64,000 bases of DNA from Candidula unifasciata (Eukaryota; Mollusca; Gastropoda; Stylommatophora; Geomitridae): positions 62,001 through 126,000 of the forward strand of contig CAJHNH020001154.1 in the NCBI GenBank assembly GCA_905116865.2, given 5' to 3'. The translations under genes and the position numbers were made by a program. Position 1 is the first letter of the stretch; the number at the start of each line of letters is the position of its first letter. Positions 12,301-27,300 of the stretch are shown here, piece after piece. The notes beneath the pieces were generated by a model. It was given only the letters and a program-made list of their open reading frames with translations. It ran no database searches and was not told the origin of the DNA.

Positions 12301-15300
12301 CACTGCCTTGGCCTGTGATTCCCACGCCTGTCTGTAGCACAATGTAACAGACACAATAGTACCAACAACCATTTCCCATCTGAGAATGCTTCAGAAACCT
12401 GGCTAGACATTTCCCTCTTTCTCCCTTGCATTCACTGACTGTAAACTCCAGTGGAAAGTTCTGGCTGTTTGTCCACTTCTGGACTTTAGCCGTGTTCCAG
12501 AACTTAAGTGGTGTGTGCACATCCATTTGACAGATCTGGCTTATTCCTATGCAGACCTGTTGGTTCCTTGCCTCTCAGGCAGATGCACTCCAACCCCCAA
12601 TTAGTCGACTCCTATGACATGCTTGCTGGAGATGCAGTGGATCTGTTCTTGTTTCCCCCCACAATGAGACCCCAGAACCCACACGAGGAGATGCTAGATA
12701 TTTTATGTAGCTTCTCTGAAAGTTATACACTTTTATGCCTACTGTGATCTTTGTCAATCTCTAGGCTAGACGCAAATTTGCCTACAAAAACCACAACAGC
12801 CAAAAGGGAATGCCATGTTTGAACAATGCGGGTGTTCGACGGTGTTTTGTCTGTCTGACTGTGTTTTGTCTGTCTGATGGTGTTTTGTCTGATCTATAGA
12901 GGATGCTAGGTCCAGGCAAGGGTGACCATCTGACAAATAAACATCACATGAACATTTCAGACATGACACATGCAACAGTGTGGGATGATAATGACATTGT
13001 CAACGTGATCAATCACAGAACTGACCTCGTCACTCAGCACCCTCTTGGTCTTCTTGCGACTCTCCTTCTCCTCCTCACTTTCATCGCTGGAGTAAATGTT
13101 TGCCCTCTCTGGTGAAATCAAATGTAACAAACTGAATATCTCATTGATCTACCTTACACATAAAGGTGCTTTAAACAAAACAACAAATCATAACTGTTCA
13201 GCTTGTATAGATCCCAGCTTCGTCTAGCCATGTCACAGAATGTCTACAGTGTATGAATGAGGACATTCAGCACAAGTGGTCAAGTAAAACAAAACAACAA
13301 ATCATAACTGTTCAGCTTGTATAGATCCCAGATTCATCTAGCCATGTCATGGAATGTCTACAGTGTATGAATGAGGAAATTCAGCACAAGTGGTCAGGTA
13401 AAACAAAACATGAAGAACCCTTTTTGACCCTTTCAGGCGTACTGGGCACACAGGTCCCGACCTGTACTGTACAGACAAGTTGGCACTGATGTGGTTAACA
13501 TGATGCCAGCACATCAGTGGTAGAGAAGTTGACGCTGAACTACTGAATGACTACCAGCCTGATATATGAGTAGTACAAGTTATAAGGAAATAGATAAGTT
13601 TCAAACAGGTAAATCAATAATGTTCTGCCAAACACACCGACATACTGCAGCCAAGGATATCTGGTGCAGCTGCCTAACACACCGACATACTGCAGCCAAG
13701 GATATCTGGTGGAGCTGCCAAACACACCGACATACTGCAGCCAAGGATAGCTGGTGGAGCTGCCAAACACACCGACATACTGCAGCCAAGGATAGCTGGT
13801 GGAGCTGCCAAACACACCAACATACTGCAGCCAAGGATAGCTGGTGGAGCTGCTAAACACACCAACATACTGCAGCCAAGAATAGCTGGTGGAGCTGCCA
13901 AACACACCAACATACTGCAGCCAAGGATAGCTGGTGGAGCTGCCAAACACACCAACATACTGCAGCAAAGGATATCTGGTGGAGCTGCCAAACACACCGA
14001 CATACTGCAGCCAAGGATATCTGGCGGAGCTGCCAAACACACCGACATACTGCAGCCAAGGATATCTGGCGGAGCTGCCAAACACACTGACATACTGCAG
14101 CCAAGGATATCTGGTGGAGCTGCCAAACACACCAACATACTGCAGCCAAGGATAGCTGGTGGAGCTGCCAAACACACCGACATACTGAAGCCAAGGATAT
14201 CTGGTGGAGCTGCCAAACACACCGACATACTGCAGCCAAGGATATCTGGTGGAGCTGCCAAACACACCAACATACTGCAGCCAAGGATAGCTGGTGGAGC
14301 TGCCAAACACACCAACATACTGCAGCCAAGGATAGCTGGTGGAGCTGCCAAACACACCAACATACTGCAGCCAAGGATATCTGGCGGAGCTGCCAAACAC
14401 ACCGACATACTGAAGCCAAGGATATCTGGTGGAGCTGCCAAACACACCGACATACTGCAGCCAAGGATATCTGGTGGAGCTACCAAACACACCGACATAC
14501 TGCAGCCAAGGATAGCTGGTGGAGCTGCCAAACACACCAACATACTGCAGCCAATGATAGCTGGTGGAGCTGCCAAACACACTGACATACTGCAGCCAAG
14601 GATAGCTGGTGGAGCTGCCAAACACACCAACATACTGCAGCCAAGGATAGCTGGTGGAGCTGCCAAACACACTGACATACTGCAGCCAAGGATAGCTGGT
14701 GGAGCTGCCAAACACACCAACATACTGCAGCCAAGGATAGCTGGTGGAGCTGCCAAAGTGACCTAAAAGAGTAGGATAATAGTCAAGATGTCTAATTAGA
14801 CATCAAGATATGCTCTAGTAATTTCATCCATGTTTCTTGTACATCAAGCCATGCTCTGGTTTTAATATACAGCTATCTTGCACATCAATGGTTTCCTAAA
14901 CATCAAGATCCCAACTGTCCAATGTTTCCTAAACATCAAGATCCAACTGTCCAATGTTTCCTAAACATCGAGGTTCCCAACTGTCCAATTTGTCCTAAAC
15001 ATCAAGACCTCAGCTATGTCTAATGTTTCCTAAACATCAAGTCCAAACTGTCCAATGTTTCCTAAACATCAAGGTCCAAACTGTCCAATGTTTCCTAAAC
15101 ATCAAGGTCCAAACTGTCCAATGTTTCCTAAACATCAAGGTCCAAACTGTCCAATGTTTCCTAAACATCAAGATCCCAACTGTCCAATGTTTCCTAAACA
15201 TCAAGGTCCAAACTGTCCAATGTTTCTTAAACATCAAGGTCCCAACTGTCCAATGTTTCCTAAACATCAAGATCCCAACTGTCTAATGTTTCCTAAACAT

Positions 15301-18300
15301 CAAGGTACCAACTGTCCAATGTTTCCTAAACATCAAGGTCCCAACTGTCCAATGTTTCCTAAACATCAAGGTCCAAACTGTCCAATGTTTCCTAAACATC
15401 AAGGTCCCAACTGTCCAATGTTTCCTAAACATCAAGGTCCAAACTGTCCAATGTTTCCTAAACATCAAGGTCCCAACTGTCCAATGTTTCCTAAACATCA
15501 AGGTCCAAACTGTCCAATGTTTCCTAAACATCAAGGTCCAAACTGTCCAATGTTTCCTAAGCATCAAGGTCCAAACTGTCCAATGTTTCCTAAACATCAA
15601 GGTCCAAACTGTCCAATGTTTCCTAAACATCAAGGTCCAAACTGTCCAATGTTTCCTAAACATCAAGGTCCAAACTGTCCAATGTTTCCTAAACATCAAG
15701 ATCCCAACTGTCCAATGTTTCCTAAGCATCAAGGTCCAAATTGTCCAATGTTTCCTAAACATCAAGGTCCCAACTGTCCAATGTTTCCTAAACATCAAGA
15801 TCCCAACTGTCCAATGTTTCCTAAACATCAAGGTCCAAACTGTCCAATGTTTCCTAAACATCAAGGTCCTAACAGTCTAATATTTCCTAAATATCACGAT
15901 CTCAACTATGTCTGGTTTCCTAAACATAAAGATCTTAATTCAAACTATATCTAATGTTTCATAAAGATCAAGATCTCAATTATGTTTTGTTTCCTAAACA
16001 TCAAGTTTATGTTTTTACAACGGATCAACATCACGGCACACGGGTGTAACCCATAATGCTCAGTTCTACTTCTAACACAAGCCTGAGTCTGAACAATCTC
16101 AGCGCAGTGCACCAACTCCACAAAATACTTTGGATAGATATTTTTAACTCCACATTTTGTCTGGGCAGCACCATTTGGCTACTCTTTTCAAGAAATTGTT
16201 TACATGTGCAAGAAGACACACAGGCGCTCGGTCTGACTACCCAGAGATCAGGGCAAATTACTAGAAGTCCACCTGAACAATCCCAGTCTTCACCAGGGCT
16301 TGAACCCGGGACCGCCAGCACTCAAGGCAGACATCATGCTCCTAGACCACTCAGCCCACCCAAAAATGAGGTCCCACCGAGATCTCAGCTATGTTCTCTG
16401 TTTCATAAACATCCAGATATCAGCTGTCTCTTGTTTCATAAACATCCAGATATCAGCTGTCTCTTGTTTCATAAACATCCAGATATCAGCTGTCTCTTGT
16501 TTCATAAACATCCAGATATCAGCTGTCTCTTGTTTCATAAACATCCAGATATCAGCTGTCTCTTGTTTCATAAACATCCAGATATCAGCTGTCTCTTGTT
16601 TCATAAACATCCAGATATCAGCTGTCTCTTGTTTCATAAACATCCAGATATCAGCTGTCTCTTGTTTCATAAACATCCAGATATCAGCTGTCTCTTGTTT
16701 CATAAACATCCAGATATCAGCTGTCTCTTGTTTCATAAACATCCAGATTTCAACTCATCTTCCCTTTAAAACACCAAGATCTCAGATATGTCTTATGTTT
16801 CCTCAAAATCAAGATCTCAGCTATGTCTTGTTTCCCAAACTAATAATGTCTTATCTTTTCCTAATATGCACTAATCATTACGATAATACACCTTCACATT
16901 AATGACTGCTTGCTTCTTTACAATACAACAGCAGCAACAACATCTATAAAACAGGTAACCTCAGTTCCAACGCCACAGTCAACAGCTCCCTCTATAACAG
17001 CTTCTATGTTGACAAAAACCACACAGAATCCCATCACCATTTCATGTGAAAAACTGAAACAGTCTTGGCAAAGGCAGCAGCACGCACATGCAATGATTGC
17101 ATAAAGCAGACATCAGAAGTGCCAATAGTAGCAGACCGCCTCTAGAATTGCAGTGCATTTCGATAAAAGCAGCAGTTATTAAGTACAAAATCTGGATCTG
17201 GCTGATGCTCAACACTCAGGGAAAGGATGAGACGGATATACAATCAGACAGTTACTGGTGCCATTGGAATAGGAACTCTTCACTTGCTGTTGAGGATGGG
17301 GACAGAGTGCTTATGGGAGTGTCCCAAGTGCTGTGATGTCCATTCTTAATTCAACATTTAAAGCAGCAGTCACACACATAAGGCTTTACCAGATCTGCAG
17401 CAACAAGCCAATTATAAATATTTTTTCTAGTCTGCCACCAAGAGCCATGCTGAAGAAATATAATGACCACAGAGCAAGGGAGCAAGGGGAAGACCAGGCA
17501 AGAGATGGAGTCATTTCATGAGGAGTAGCCTAATAAATACAAACTTGTACAATGCATTGGAAAAAGCTCACAAACAATCCTTACCCCCCTCCCCCCCCCC
17601 CCCCCCCCCCCCAACAGCTCGTTGACGTAAATGGTGGAAGAGAAGAAGTAGTTCACAAAAGAAACCACACAGGACACAGTCAAAAAGCATACTGGATGAA
17701 ATCTGCAGCTCACAGTGTCATGCAATGCATTCAACTTAGTAGCTGCACAACAGAACTACATATTTTCAGTCCAAACATGGGGGAAATATAAAGGCTAGAC
17801 ACAGCCAGAAGCAAAAAAACTTGCCAGGTCTCAAACGGACTATCTATCCACCATAGTGGACTGGAAGCCAACAATCAAACTGATAGAATGGATGAGATTT
17901 CTTACTGGCGTCTTTATTCTGCTTGTACTTGTTCTTGATGGCACTGATGGAGAAGGACTCATCATCTTCCTCCTCGTCCTCATCGCGACCTTCCAGGTAC
18001 GAGGCAGTGAGGCCCCTACCATGGCTTTTCTCTCGGGTTCGTTTCTGTTGACTTTCTCGTCTGATGGACGCCCGCAGTTTTTCTTCTTCTTTCTGAAACA
18101 CAAACAGTTTTATTTCAACGGTGAAGACTTTTCTTTCCTTAAATTAGTCCCTGTAAAAGAGCAGTCACAAGCTGATCTGCCAATCTTCATCCTTTCCCCT
18201 GTCAACTGAAGCAAACAGATGTGTCACTGATTTCCCCTGTCAACTGAGGCAAACAGATGTGTCACTGATTTCCCCTGTCAACTGAAGCAAACAGATGTGT

Positions 18301-21300
18301 CACTGATTTCCCCTGTCAACTGAAGCAAACAGATGTGTCACTGATTTCCCCTGTCAACTGAGGCAAACAGATGTGTCACTGATTTCCCCTGTCAACTGAA
18401 GCAAACATGTGTCACTGATTTCCCCTGTCAACTGAGACAAACACATGTGTCACTGATTTCCCCTGTCAACTGAAGCAAACACATGTGTCACTGATTTCCC
18501 CTGTCAACTGAAGCAAACAGATGTGTCACTGATTTCCCCTGTCAACTGAAGCAAACAGATGTGTCACTGATTTCCCCTGTCAACTGAGGCAAACAGATGT
18601 GTCACTGATTTCCCCTGTCAACTGAGACAAACAGATGTGTCACTGATTTCCCCTGTCAACTGAAGCAAACAGATGTGTCACTGATTTCCCCTGTCAACTG
18701 AAGCAAACAGATGTGTCACTGATTTCCCCTGTCAACTGAGACAAACAGATGTGTCACTGATTTCCCCTGTCAACTTAGACAAACAGATGTGTCACTGATT
18801 TCCCCTGTCAACTGAGGCAAACAGATGTGTCACTGATTTCCCCAGAACTCTAAACTGAAATGTTTTCTCATGCTCCTGTCACTGAATCCTCACAATCATT
18901 TCCTTGTCACATGATCTGTCTTCTCACATGATCTGTCTTCTCACATGATCTGTCTTCTCACATGATCTGTCTTCTCACATGATCTGTCTTCTCACATGAT
19001 CTGTCTTCTCACATGATCTGTCTTCTCACATGATCTGTCTTCTCACATGATCTGTCTTCTCACCTTCTTTCATGTCAACTTGGTTTTTCTCCACACTTCT
19101 CCTCTTATAAACCAAGAACTGAATCTTTTTCTTGTTTTAACTAACAACACCCCCCCCCCTTTTTTTGTGTGCTCTCAACAAACAACTGCCCACCTTGATC
19201 ATTTCACTCCTGTTAGCCTCTGGATCCAGGCCAGTCATAGGCAGGATCTTCACCTTCTGAGTCTTGGTGGAGCGGTCAGCAAGAGACATGGTCATCTTTC
19301 GATGGGTGAAAGATTCCGTGGAATGAGGTCTGAGGCAAGAAATGAACACAGAGTTATCCTACACATGATGATGATCATCAGCTGAATCATTGAAGCAAAT
19401 AACACAACTATACTAGAGCTACCGTGGTGTATCAGCTAGAGGCTCGCCTGTGTATCTGAAGGTGGCGGGTTCCAGCCCTGACCTGGCCTGACTTGTTTTC
19501 AAAAATGAACTTGGCTCCCAGGTCGACCCAGCCTTAAATGGGTACCAAGAAAGTCCTTTAAAGTAAAGGCGGGCAGTGTGATGTCATCCATATCACCAAC
19601 CAAATGCTGATTGGTCTATAAAATACAGGTCTAGCCCTATATGCCCAATACACCTGAAGGTACGGAGAAGTGTCCTTGACTTTCCTGACCCATATATGCA
19701 GGCAGATGTGTGTCTGACATGTCACCCTGTCTCACACTGCCATCTCCCAGTGCCTATATCAGGTGTGCCCAGAACAGGGCTATTCAACTGGCAGCCTGCT
19801 GAAACCCAATAAGTGGGCTGCGGATTATCAGCCCGCTGAAACCCAATAAGTGGGCTGCGGATTATCAGCCCGCTGAAACCCAATAAGTGGGCTGCGGATT
19901 ATCAGCCCGCTGAAACCCAATAAGTGGGCTGCGGATTATCAGCCTGCTGAAACCCAATAAGTGGGCTGCGGATTATCAGCCCGCTGAAACCCAATAAGTG
20001 GGCTGCGGATTATCAGCCCGCTGAAACCGAATAAGTGGACTGCGGATTATCAGCCCACTGAAACCGAATAAGTGGGCTGCGGATTATCAGCTCGCTGAAA
20101 CCCAATAAGTGGGCTGCGGATTATCAGCCCGCTGAAACCGAATAAGTGGACTGCGGATTATCAGCCCGCTGAAACCGAATAAGTGGGCTGCGGATTATCA
20201 GCCCGCTGAAACCCAATAAGTGGGCTGCGGATTATTGCCAGTTGTACTGTAGTCATGATCCTCATTATCAACATTTTGGCCTTAGTTGTACAGAACTAGT
20301 CTAGAAGTTTATCTCCTCTTCTTCCTCTCTGTGACGGCTTTCCTCAAACATACTGGAGACACAAACAACTAGAGAAATATTGTCGTCTTCCTGCTTCTAT
20401 AAAACTTTTGCATCAGGTCCTGCAGACACGGTCTTTATGCCCATCTGTTCATCCTTTCAAATGCTCAATTTCATGATGACCTTAAATAGTCACATTTGTG
20501 ACTCAGCCTTCAATGTTTGGCTGTCCAGATATCAAGTTGCGCCTGTAGACATCCATCAACATTGTTGATGTCATGATCATCTGCTCGCCTCCCATATTTG
20601 TGTACCATGAAAAGATATCCAACTCAAGGAGAAGTAGAACGAGTCAACTTTAAACATTTCTGAGATTATTTAACACATTTTTGGAAATCACAGCTTCTGC
20701 TGCCATATTTCATTTCTTCATTAACAGAACATTTTCCTTTCGCAAGCACACCTGTATTTAAGATCAAATGCACACCTGTATACGAGATCAAACACATACC
20801 TGTATATGAGATGAAACACACACCTGTATATGAGATCAAACACCCACCCGCATATGAGATCAAACACACAACTGTATATGAGATCAAACGCACACCTGTA
20901 TGTGAGATCACACACCTGTATATGAGATCACACACCTGAATATGAGATCACACACCTGTATATGAGATCACACACCTTTATATGAGATCAAACACACAAC
21001 TGTATATGAGATCACACACCTGTATATGAGATCAAACGCACACCTGTATATGAGATCACACACCTGTATATGAGATCAAACACACAACTGTATATGAGAT
21101 CAAACACACACCTGTATATGAGATCAAATGCACACCTGTATATGAGATCACACACCTGTATATGAGATCAAACACACAACTGTATATGAGATCAAACACA
21201 CACCTGTATATGAGATCAAATGCACACCTGTATATGAGATCAAACACACACCTGTATACAAGATCAAATGCACACCTGTATATGAGATCACACACCTGTA

Positions 21301-24300
21301 TATGAGATCACACACCTGTATATGAGATCAAATGCACACCTGTATATGAGATCAAACACACACCTGTATACAAGATCAAACGCACACCTGTATATGAGAT
21401 CACACACCTGTATATGAGATCAAACACACACCTGTATATGAGATCAAACACACACCTGTATATGACATCAAACACACAACCGAATATGAGATCAAACACA
21501 CACCTGTATATGAGATGAAACACACACCTGTATATGAGATCAAACACACACCTGTATATGAGATCAAACACACACCTGTATACAAGATCAAACGCACACC
21601 TGTATATGAGATCACACACCTGTATATGAGATCACACACCTGTATATGAGATCAAATGCACACCTGTATATGAGATCAAACACACACCTGTATACAAGAT
21701 CAAACGCACACCTGTATATGAGATCACACACCTGTATATGAGATCAAACACACACCTGTATATGAGATCAAACACACACCTGTATCACACTACAGATTAT
21801 TTGAAACTTCTTCCTGCCATTCCTGAGTCTTCCTCACTTTCAAAGGTCTGTACTACCTCTTCCAGTAGTTTGTCAGCGTCTGTGGCCTAGGCGCTTCGTA
21901 ATGCCGAGTTCAATCCCAGCTGCGGACGGTTTGTCTTGCATTGGTTTTGACAGTGGTACCAAGAGCTGACCATCCAGAAAGCAATGGCAAACTACTGAAC
22001 ATAGAATTTGCCTAGAAAAACCACAACAGGCAAACAATGCTGGGGTTGGTTGTGCAACTTCCTGAAAAGGATACGCAACTAACTGTAATGGCCTCTTCAA
22101 ACATATATGAAGGCTTGTGGTTAAACAGTGACCTTGATTAGATAGAGACCAGAAAGGTTACCTGAAGACGAGCTTTGTTTTAAACACAGACTGTCCCTGA
22201 AGCCCTGTTCCTTGACGAACAAAGAGATGGTTGAAATCTCCTTGTAGTGGCATCGAGTACACATCAAAGATTTCATCTCCCAAATGTAGGGACATGCTGG
22301 GGAGGAAGCAACATACAATCAAATACAACTGTGCTTAAAGTGAGCACAATATTATTTTCTGTACATAACAGAAGTAAAGTGTGTACACAAAACAAGTGTA
22401 GCAATATGATACATTCATGATAAGAATCTGGCTTAAACACTTTTATGTCACTAGGACAGTAGATGCAAGAATTCTACACATATACTAGAACGATCATGGA
22501 GTTAGTGTTTTCAGACTTGAACAACTGTTCAGACAGTATGTCAATGACGCTGCATGCACAACCCTGTGGTGGGAGTACGTGAAAAAGAAACTAAACTTAC
22601 AACATTGCAGACAGCAGATCAAGGAAATTACACTAATATCATCCAAATATGTGATTCAGAGATCTATAATTTATATCAGATGTCAGAAATGTCATGAAAA
22701 CAAAACTACATACTGGAGAATTAATGAGAGAAAGTCCAGAACAATAACTGAGAGAACTTTGACACATACCTGCCATCAGACCATTTCACAATACGGGCGT
22801 TACTCTCCTTCTGCGCTTGCCCATTGTCTTCTTTTATCTCATTTCCTTCCTGGTCCAGCTTTTTACGCCACCTAATTGTGTTTTCTACTCTCAGTTTCAG
22901 ACGAGCTCTACCCTCCTCATCCAGCACCTCATCTTCATCAACCTCATCTTCATAAGTCTCTCCATCATACGGCCTGTGGAAGACACCACAGACAATTATG
23001 TCCAGTATAACAGTGCAGGAGGACAAAACAATGTGTAAATGTTAGTTATCTTGATGTTTCTAGCACATCTATATACCACACACACACTGACCTAGTGTCC
23101 CACAGACAACACACACATGATGACCTGGTGTCCCACAGACAACACACACACTGACCTGGTGTCCCACACACAACACATACATGATGACCTGGTGTCCCAC
23201 ACACAACACATACATACTAACCTGGTGTCCCACACACAACACATACATGATGACCTGGTGTCCCACAGGCAACACACACACTGACCTGGTGTCCCACAGA
23301 CAACACACACATACTGACCTGGTGTCCCACACACAACACATACATGATGACCTGGTGTCCCACAGACAACAAACACATCCTAACCTGGTGTCCCACACAC
23401 AACACATACATGATGACCTGGTGTCCCACACACAACACATACATACTAACCTGGTGTCCCACACACAACACACACATACTGACCTGGTGTCCCACAGGCA
23501 ACACACACACTGACCTGGTGTCCCACAGACAACACACACATACTGACCTGGTGTCCCACACACAACACATACATACTAACCTGGTGTCCCACACACAACA
23601 CATACATGATGACCTAGTGTCCCACAGACAACACACACAGACTGACCTGGTGTCCCACAGGCAACACACACAGACTGACCTGGTGTCCCACACACAACAC
23701 ATACATACTGACCTGGTGTCCCACAGACAACACACACATACTGACCTGGTGTCCCACACACAACACATACATGATGACCTAGTGTCCCACAGACAACAAA
23801 CACATCCTAACCTGGTGTCCCACACACAACACATACATGATGACCTAGTGTCCCACAGACAACAAACACACACTGACCTAGTGTCCCACAGACAACAAAC
23901 ACACACACACTGACCTGGTGTCCCACACACAACACATACATACTGACCTAGTGTCCCACACACAACACACACATACTGACCTGGTGTTCCACACACAACA
24001 CACACATACTGACCTGGTGTTCCACACACAACACACACATACTGACCTGGTGTCCCACACACAACACATACATAATGACCTAGTGTCCCACAGACAACAA
24101 ACACATACTGACCTGGTGTCCCACAGACAACACACACATACTGACCTGGTGTCCCACAGACAACACACACATATTGACCTGGTGTCCCACACACAACACA
24201 TACATACTGACCTGGTGTCCCAAAGACAACACACACATACTGACCTAGTGTCTCACAGACACTACACACATACTGACTTGGTGTCCCACATACTACACAC

Positions 24301-27300
24301 ATACTGACCTGGTGTCCCACAGACAACACACACATAATGACCTGGTGTCCCACAGATACTACACACATACTGACTTGGTGTCAAACAGATACTACACACA
24401 TACTGACTTGGTGTCAAACAGATACTACACACATACTGACTTGGTGTCCCACAGATACTACACACATACTGACTTAGTGTCCCACAGATACTACACACAT
24501 ACTGACCTGGTGTCCCACAGATACTACACACATACTGACCTGGTGTCCCACAGGCAACACACACATACTGACCTGGTGTCCCACAGGCAACACACACATA
24601 CTGACCTGGTGTCCCACAGGCAACACACACAGACTGAACTGGTGTCCCACAGGTAACACACACAGGCTGACCTGGTGTCCCACAGGCAACACACACAGAC
24701 TGACCTGGTGTCCCACAGGCAACACACACAGACTGACCTGGTGTCCCACAGGCAACACACACAGACTGACCTGGTGTCCCACAGGCAACACACACAGACT
24801 GACCTAGTGTCCCACAGACAACACACACATAATGACCTGATGTCCCACAGATACTACACACATACTGACTTGGTGTCAAACAGATACTACACACATACTT
24901 GCTGTCCCACAGATACTACACACATACTGACCTGGTGTCCCACAGGCAACACACACATACTGACCTGGTGTCCCACAGGCAACACACACAGACTGACCTG
25001 GTGTCCCACAGACAACACACACAGACTGACCTGGTGTCCCACAGGCAACACACACAGACTGACCTGGTGTCCCACAGGCAACACACACAGACTGACCTGG
25101 TGTCCCACAGGCAACACACACATACTGACCTGGTGTCCCACAGGCAACACACACATACTGACCTGGTGTCCCACAGGCAACACACACATACTGACCTGGT
25201 GTCCCACAGACAACACACACAGACTGACCTGGTGTCCCACAGACAACACACACAGACTGACCTGGTGTCCCACAGACAACACACACAGACTGACCTGGTG
25301 TCCCACAGACAACACACACAGACTGACCTGGTGTCCCACAGACAACACACACACAGACTGACCTGGTGTCCCACAGACAACACACACAGACTGACCTGGT
25401 GTCCCACAGGCAACACACACAGACTGACCTGGTGTCCCACAGACAACACACACAGACTGACCTGGTGTCCCACAGGCAACACACACAGACTGACCTGGTG
25501 TCCCACAGGCAACACACACAGACTGACCTGGTGTCCCACAGACAACACACGCAGACTGACCTGGTGTCCCACAAACACAAACAGACTGACCTGGTGTCCC
25601 ACAGGTAACACACACAGACTGACCTGGTGTCCACACTGAGAAAGTTGGGTAACTTGACATAATGTAATGAGCTGCCAAGGTCAGTGACAATACGAGGTAT
25701 CTCTACCTCTATTCTGTTCTCTGGCGGCTCCTCCTCTTTGTTTTCCTCATCGTCATCAATGCCCGTTCCCTGACATCAAAATCAACAAAACACTGACACA
25801 TCAAGAAGTAAAGCTGACAAAGTGCAAACACACAATATCTCAACCACACTTCATCATGGATCTCCTCTTCCATTTCTCTATCACTGTTGAATGCTCCAAT
25901 GTCAAGTCAGGAGAATATCATGGAGCCAGGTGTGAGGTGTGCCCACTGTCTAGGTGGGGTGTGGCAACACTGTCCAGCTGAGGTGTGGTGACACTGTCAA
26001 AGTGAGGTGTGGCGACACTGTCAAAGTGAGGTGTGGCAACACTGTCCAGCTGAGATGTGGCGACACTGTGTGCCCCAGATTAGAAAGTTACTGGATTCCA
26101 ATCCCTGCACACAGCTGAACATGTGTGTACAAGCTTGTATGTGTACTTACACAATCCATGTATGTATACTTACTTACACAATCCATGTATGTGAACTTAC
26201 ACAGTCCATGTATGTGTATTTACACAGTCCATGTATGTGTACTTACACAATCCATGTATGTGTACTTACACAATCCATGTATGTGTACTTACACAATCCA
26301 TGAATGTGTACTTACACAATCCATGAATGTGTACTTACACAATCCATGTATGTGTACTTACACAATCCATGTATGTGTACTTACACAATCCATGTATGTG
26401 TACTTACACAATCCATGTGTGTGTACTTACACAATCCATGCATGTGTACTTACACAATCCATGTATGTGTACTTACACAATCCATGAATGTGTACTAACA
26501 CAATCCATGTATGTGTACTTACACAATCCATGAATGTGTACTTACACAATCCATGTATGTGTACTTACACAATCCATGTATGTGTACTTACACAATCCAT
26601 GTATGTGTACTTACACAATCTATGAATGTGTACTTACACAATCCATGAATGTGTACTTACACAATCCATGTATGTGTGTGTATGCCTGTGGTGACTAGCT
26701 GCCTGTTCTCTACAACACATAAAACAAGGAGTCTACACTCTCCAGCTGACATTACCCCACACACTGCAGCTGACATTACCCCACACACTGCAGCTGACAT
26801 TACCCCACACACTGCAGCTGACATTACCCCACACACTGCAGCTGACATTACCCCACACACTGCAGCTGACATTACACCACACACTGCAGCTGACATTACC
26901 CCACACACTGCAGCTGACATTACCCCACACACTGCAGCTGACATTACCCTACACACTGCAGCTGACATTACACCACACACTGCAGCTGAAATTACCCCAC
27001 ACACTGCCGCTTACATTACCCCACACACTGCAGCTGAAATTACCCCACACACTGCAGCTGAAATTACCTCACACACTGCAGCTGAAATTACCCCACACAC
27101 TGCAGCTGACATTACCTCACACACTGCAGCTGAAATTACCCCACACACTGCAGCTGACATTACCCCACACACTGCAGCTGACATTACACCACACACTGCA
27201 GCTGAAATTACCCCACACACTGCAGCTGACATTACCTCACACACTGCAGCTGACATTACATCACACACTGCAGCTGACATTACCCCACAAACTGCAGCTG

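Noticed and set aside
13540..14756. Minus ORFs of 391 and 360 codons
   Set aside because: By-products of the 45-bp array; overlapping open frames in three registers and on the other strand.
23217..24368. 383-codon Cys-rich minus ORF resembling a secreted Cys-repeat protein
   Set aside because: Intronic 33-bp repeat; no signal peptide or splice support. Only the part in frame with exon f deserves testing as alternative exon extension.
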